DNA of 64,000 nt from Holtiella tumoricola (GTDB lineage Bacteria; Bacillota; Clostridia; Lachnospirales; Cellulosilyticaceae): positions 36,653 through 100,652 of the forward strand of contig NZ_JAQIFT010000058.1 in assembly GCF_027857615.1 (NCBI RefSeq), given 5' to 3'. The notes beneath the pieces are model-generated. The model made no database searches, was not told the origin of the DNA, and saw only the letters and a list, made by a program, of their open reading frames with translations. Both the position numbers and the translations under genes were made by a program. Positions 60,841 to 64,000 of this stretch are shown one piece after another (the first letter of the stretch is position 1; each line of letters begins with the position of its first letter).

Positions 60841-61581
60841 ATGAGCGAAAAGATAGAACAGTTAGCAGAGATTTTAAGTAGTAGTAATAATATAGTCTTT
60901 TTTGGAGGAGCTGGTGTGTCTACAGAAAGTAATATCCCAGATTTTCGTTCAGAAAATGGGCTATATCAAGCATCTAATGGCAAAGGCTATTCACCTGAAA
61001 CTATGCTTTCTCATAGCTTTTACAAAAGACACACAGAAGAATTTTATACCTTTTATAAAGAAAAGATGATTTATAAAGAAGCTATGCCAAATAAAGCTCA
61101 TTTAGCATTAGCACAACTGGAAGAAATGGGTAAGCTTAAAGCTGTTATTACTCAAAATATAGATGGACTTCATCAACTTGCAGGAAGTAAGAAAGTATAT
61201 GAATTACATGGTTCCGTTCATCGTAATTACTGTACAAAGTGTCATGCTTTTTATGATTTAGATTACATTATGGCAAAAGAAGGTGTACCTACATGTAGTG
61301 CATGTGGAGGGATAGTTAAACCAGATGTGGTTTTATATGAAGAGGGTTTAGATGATACAACAATTACAGAAGCTGTTCGTGCAATTAGAGAGGCAGATAC
61401 GCTTATTATTGGAGGTACTTCTTTAGCAGTACAGCCAGCTGCTAGTTTGATTAATTATTTTAAAGGTAAACATCTCATATTGATCAATAAGAGTTCAACA
61501 CCTTATGACAATCAAGCAGATTTAGTGATTCATGAGCCAATTGGTCAAGTATTGAGTGAAGCAGTAATAGGAATTCAATAA
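60841..61581 (+). CDS. cobB: NAD-dependent protein deacylase (sirtuin, SIR2/CobB family)
   Basis: A 246-residue sirtuin removing acyl groups from protein lysines using NAD. The NAD site is GAGVSTESNIPDFRS (residues 23-37), then TQNIDGLH, the catalytic H123 in ELHGSVHRN, the zinc cysteines C131, C134, C152 and C155, and the cosubstrate-binding GTSLAVQPA. The start at 60841 is set by GGAG 8 nt upstream; an upstream in-frame ATG at 60817 lacks a ribosome site. Residues of the acyl-selecting pocket (Y/R of CobB-type desuccinylases) are not certain, so only deacylase activity is stated. Confidence 0.92.
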   Translation: MSEKIEQLAEILSSSNNIVFFGGAGVSTESNIPDFRSENGLYQASNGKGYSPETMLSHSFYKRHTEEFYTFYKEKMIYKEAMPNKAHLALAQLEEMGKLKAVITQNIDGLHQLAGSKKVYELHGSVHRNYCTKCHAFYDLDYIMAKEGVPTCSACGGIVKPDVVLYEEGLDDTTITEAVRAIREADTLIIGGTSLAVQPAASLINYFKGKHLILINKSSTPYDNQADLVIHEPIGQVLSEAVIGIQ

Positions 61582-61620
61582 AATTAATCAAATAGTACCC
61601 ATATAAGAAGGAGATAAAAC

Positions 61621-62256
61621 GTGAAGAAATTAATTGCATTTTTTGGGGGACTTTTATTTTTGCATTTAGGAGTAGCAATGCTACTTGAATTAAATTTAGG
61701 TTCTGATCCGTTTACTTTATTTACACAAGGATTAGCAACCATCTTACATATCACACCTGGTTGGGCAAATAGACTTATAACCTTTGTATTTTTAGGGATT
61801 TTATTTATACTTGATCGTAAGAGTATCAAGCTTGGAACGTTTCTTTGTATGATTTTCGTAGGATTTGCTATTGATTTTAATTTAGCACTGATTGCACCCT
61901 TACAAATGGGAAGTTATGGCTTTGGAGTACGTATTTTACTCTTCATGTTGGCATGTATAATTATTGGAATAGGTTTTTCTATTCTCAAATGTTCAGACCT
62001 TGGCATACCTCCTAATGATCTTATGTATTTTATGTTTGTAGAGAAACTTAATAAGCCATATGGAAAAGTACGTATGGCATGTGATGGTGTATCAGCTATA
62101 GTAGGGATTAGCTTAGGCGGTATAGTTGGGATAGGAACAATACTTTGTATTCTACTTATTGGACCAATAGTACAATTTTTCTTACCAAGGGTAGAAAAGG
62201 TAGTTTTACCACTTTTAAATACAGCAGAAAACATCAATGCTACAGAAGAAATGTAA
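61621..62256 (+). CDS. YczE/YyaS-family membrane protein
   Basis: A 211-residue membrane protein with about five helices. The pattern LGVAMLLELNLGSDPFTLFTQGL and the repeated LKCSDLGIPPNDLMYFMF is that of the YczE/YyaS (YitT-like) family. GTG at 61621 is the start, behind AAGGAGA. Family members have no firmly established biochemical role. It lies 39 bp behind the sirtuin gene and may share its transcript. Confidence 0.78.
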   Translation: MKKLIAFFGGLLFLHLGVAMLLELNLGSDPFTLFTQGLATILHITPGWANRLITFVFLGILFILDRKSIKLGTFLCMIFVGFAIDFNLALIAPLQMGSYGFGVRILLFMLACIIIGIGFSILKCSDLGIPPNDLMYFMFVEKLNKPYGKVRMACDGVSAIVGISLGGIVGIGTILCILLIGPIVQFFLPRVEKVVLPLLNTAENINATEEM

Positions 62257-62284
62257 AAATATTTAATAGTTATAGGTTATTAAT

Positions 62285-62324
62285 AACCCCTACCCTTTAG
62301 TAAATCACTAGAAGGTAGGGGTTT
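62285..62324. terminator. Terminator between the YczE-like and superoxide dismutase genes
   Basis: AACCCCTACCCTT pairs with AAGGTAGGGGTT; the stem is shared by convergent genes. The T-run is short on the plus strand. Confidence 0.7.
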
Positions 62325-62350
62325 GTATATTTATGGGTGAGAGGAGATGA

Positions 62351-62980
62351 TTATTTACAAAGACAGTCTAAGTCTTTAGTATAAAGGGTTTCTACTGCTG
62401 ACCAATCAATGATATTCCAAATCTTATTAGCATAATCAATACGTAAATTTTTGTAGTCTAGATAGTAAGCATGTTCCCAAACATCAATGTTTAAGATAGG
62501 AGTCAATCCTTCAGGAAGAGGCGTATCTTGGTTTTTTACTTGTTTAATAGAGAGAGCACCCTTACAATCTTTGCATAGTACACCATAGCCTGAGCCAAAT
62601 TGATTAATAGCGGCATTAGTAAGTTGATCTTTTAAACCTGCTAAATCACCAAAAGTTTTGTTAATCATTTCAAGTAATTTACCTTCAGGTTGTTTTTTAG
62701 GATTTGGAGAGAGTATAGAGAAATAGAGATTGTGATTATAAACACCACCACCATTATTAATAACAGCTTGCCTAATACCAACTGGAATTTGTTCAGGATT
62801 AGCGAGTAAAGCTTCAAGAGAATGGGTTTTAGAATCCCATTCACCCCAAGATTCTAAAGTGGCATTCAATTTTTCTACATAAGTTTGTAAGTGTTTGCTG
62901 TAATGTGTTTCAACAGTAGTGGCACCAATATAAGGTTCTAAAGCATTATAAGCATAAGGTAAATCAATTTTGTTATACAT
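62351..62980 (-). CDS. sod: Superoxide dismutase, Fe/Mn type
   Basis: A 209-residue Fe/Mn superoxide dismutase. Metal ligands can be read: an N-terminal histidine in VETHYSKHLQTYVEKLN, a second in the NNGGGVYNHNLYF helix, and the C-terminal DVWEHAYYLDYKN motif supplying Asp and His. The usual KHHxxY second histidine is leucine here (KHLQTY). AGGAGG lies before ATG 62980; a longer frame up to 63016 lacks a ribosome site. The tail carries two cysteines (DLDCLCK). Fe or Mn preference cannot be decided by eye. Confidence 0.9.
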   Translation of the reverse strand: MYNKIDLPYAYNALEPYIGATTVETHYSKHLQTYVEKLNATLESWGEWDSKTHSLEALLANPEQIPVGIRQAVINNGGGVYNHNLYFSILSPNPKKQPEGKLLEMINKTFGDLAGLKDQLTNAAINQFGSGYGVLCKDCKGALSIKQVKNQDTPLPEGLTPILNIDVWEHAYYLDYKNLRIDYANKIWNIIDWSAVETLYTKDLDCLCK

Positions 62981-63214
62981 ATAAATCCTCCTAATATAAG
63001 TTATTAATCTTATCATAACCTACATACTAAGAACTATACTTTAATCAATAAAAGGTTATTAATAAGGTAATGCTATATAAAGAAAATATGTGATTATAAT
63101 ATAAGTATGCCAGATATTCTTTATTTAGATAGAGAAATAGATTATAATAAAGTTAGCTAAATAAGAATAACTATTATTTGATGATTATATAGAGAAAAAT
63201 GAGGAGGACAAAGG

Positions 63215-63967
63215 ATGAAATGTATTTCATGGAACGTTAATGGTTTAAGAGCAGTTGTACAAAAAAACTTTATGGAATTTTTTAATGAGGTAGATGCAGA
63301 TATTTTCTGCTTACAAGAGACAAAGATGCAACATGGACAGTTAGAGTTAGACTTACCAGGATATCATCAGTATTTTAATTATGCTGAGAAAAAGGGGTAT
63401 TCAGGCACAGCTATTTTTACAAAGCAAGAGCCATTAGAAGTGAAGTTAGGGCTTGGTATCCCCGAATTAGATACAGAAGGTCGTGTAATCACACTAGAAT
63501 TTGAAAACTTTTATTTTGTAACAGTTTATACACCAAATGCACAATCAGAACTTGCACGTATTGATTTTCGTATGATGTGGGAAGATGCTTTTAGAACCTA
63601 TTTAGTAGAGTTAGATCAAAAGAAACCAGTTATTATTTGTGGTGATTTAAATGTAGCTCATCAAGAAATTGACCTTAAAAATCCTAAAACTAATAGAGGG
63701 TCAGCAGGTTTCTCAGATGAAGAGCGCGGGAAATTTACAGAGCTTTTAGCAAGTGGTTTCACAGATACTTATCGTCATTTTAATCCAGACCAAGAAGGGG
63801 CTTATACTTGGTGGTCTTATCGTTTTAAAGCAAGGGAGAAAAATGCAGGGTGGCGTATTGACTACTTTTTAGTTTCTAATCGCCTTCAAGAACAAGTTGA
63901 AACAGCAACGATTTACAATGAGGTTATGGGTTCAGACCATTGCCCAGTAGGAATCGAACTTAAATAA
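63215..63967 (+). CDS. xth: Exodeoxyribonuclease III
   Basis: A 250-residue AP endonuclease and 3' exonuclease for base-excision repair. The opening MKCISWNVNGLRAVV carries the metal-binding asparagine. FCLQETKM has the catalytic glutamate, ICGDLNVAHQEIDLKNPK the D-x-N pair, and MGSDHCPVGIEL the catalytic histidine. Its length is typical of the Xth/ExoA family. GAGGAGG lies 10 nt before the ATG. The remaining bases to the window end are spacer. Confidence 0.95.
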   Translation: MKCISWNVNGLRAVVQKNFMEFFNEVDADIFCLQETKMQHGQLELDLPGYHQYFNYAEKKGYSGTAIFTKQEPLEVKLGLGIPELDTEGRVITLEFENFYFVTVYTPNAQSELARIDFRMMWEDAFRTYLVELDQKKPVIICGDLNVAHQEIDLKNPKTNRGSAGFSDEERGKFTELLASGFTDTYRHFNPDQEGAYTWWSYRFKAREKNAGWRIDYFLVSNRLQEQVETATIYNEVMGSDHCPVGIELK

Positions 63968-64000
63968 AAAGAATATAGATATGAGAAAAGAGGTCATAGA

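Noticed and set aside
1..64000. tRNA or rRNA genes, insertion sequences, prophage, toxin-antitoxin pairs
   Set aside because: I looked for them on both strands and found no supportable example; short divergent tRNAs could be missed by eye.

Overview
The window is low-G+C DNA from a clostridial Firmicute. The evidence is the AT-rich codon use, strong AGGAGG-type ribosome sites, a PolC replicase, a GlpP antiterminator, a DUF2089 regulator, a selenium-dependent hydroxylase maturation cluster and abundant Rho-independent terminators. The mix of a flagellin methylase, GH26 and GH38 glycosidases and MATE pumps would suit a gut or plant-fibre member of the Lachnospiraceae (a Cellulosilyticum-like organism is my guess, at low confidence). 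I see no rRNA, tRNA, CRISPR array, insertion sequence or prophage.

Layout. 1-4.3 kb: the tail of a probable antiporter, FliB, a TetR regulator divergent from two flavodoxin-fold oxidoreductases across a symmetric double promoter/operator, and a DUF554 membrane protein. 4.5-7.9 kb: class Ia ribonucleotide reductase nrdA-nrdB. 8-12 kb: a methyltransferase, a 42-residue membrane peptide, a TatD-linked radical SAM protein, an AraC regulator, a DgkA-type kinase and a DUF488 protein. 12-15.1 kb: a secreted TPR-GH26 protein and a MATE pump. 15.2-20 kb: a response regulator and a histidine kinase separated by two opposite-strand genes (zinc ribbon, TPM), with nearly the same 25-bp box in front of each half. 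20.2-23.6 kb: a PAS histidine kinase and an RluA-type pseudouridine synthase.

23.7-30 kb is a complete glycerol / glycerol-3-phosphate module: glpF and glpK on the minus strand, then glpP and a three-gene G3P-oxidising operon on the plus strand. Both transcripts begin with a leader terminator carrying the same 18-nt element, so GlpP very probably controls both by antitermination. 31.4-36.5 kb: polC and an unknown acidic protein. 36.7-40.2 kb: a heterodimeric ABC exporter. 40.2-42.3 kb: an esterase, an uppP fragment and truA. 42.4-44.8 kb: yqeC, yqeB and an xdhC-like gene without any hydroxylase nearby. 45.7-48.6 kb: a GH38 alpha-mannosidase.

48.6-52.1 kb is the most irregular part: a YbaK-domain gene remnant, a promoter directly followed by a terminator hairpin, an orphan OppD-like ATPase with damaged motifs, degenerate 37-bp tandem repeats, a DUF2089 / SHOCT-like / ADGD-motif operon, and about 340 nt that look like a structured non-coding RNA. 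52.1-56.4 kb: an arylsulfotransferase, an SLC13-type transporter and a divergent Crp/Fnr regulator, with a 14-bp perfect palindrome between them. 56.4-64 kb: a possible small RNA, a second MATE pump, a DbpA-like helicase, a long gene-poor stretch with a large palindrome and an ACT-domain gene remnant, then a GNAT enzyme, a sirtuin, a YczE-like membrane protein, superoxide dismutase and exonuclease III. Two long imperfect palindromes about 29 kb apart share one core and look like one repeat family.

All functions are inferred by reading translated motifs; no database search was run.
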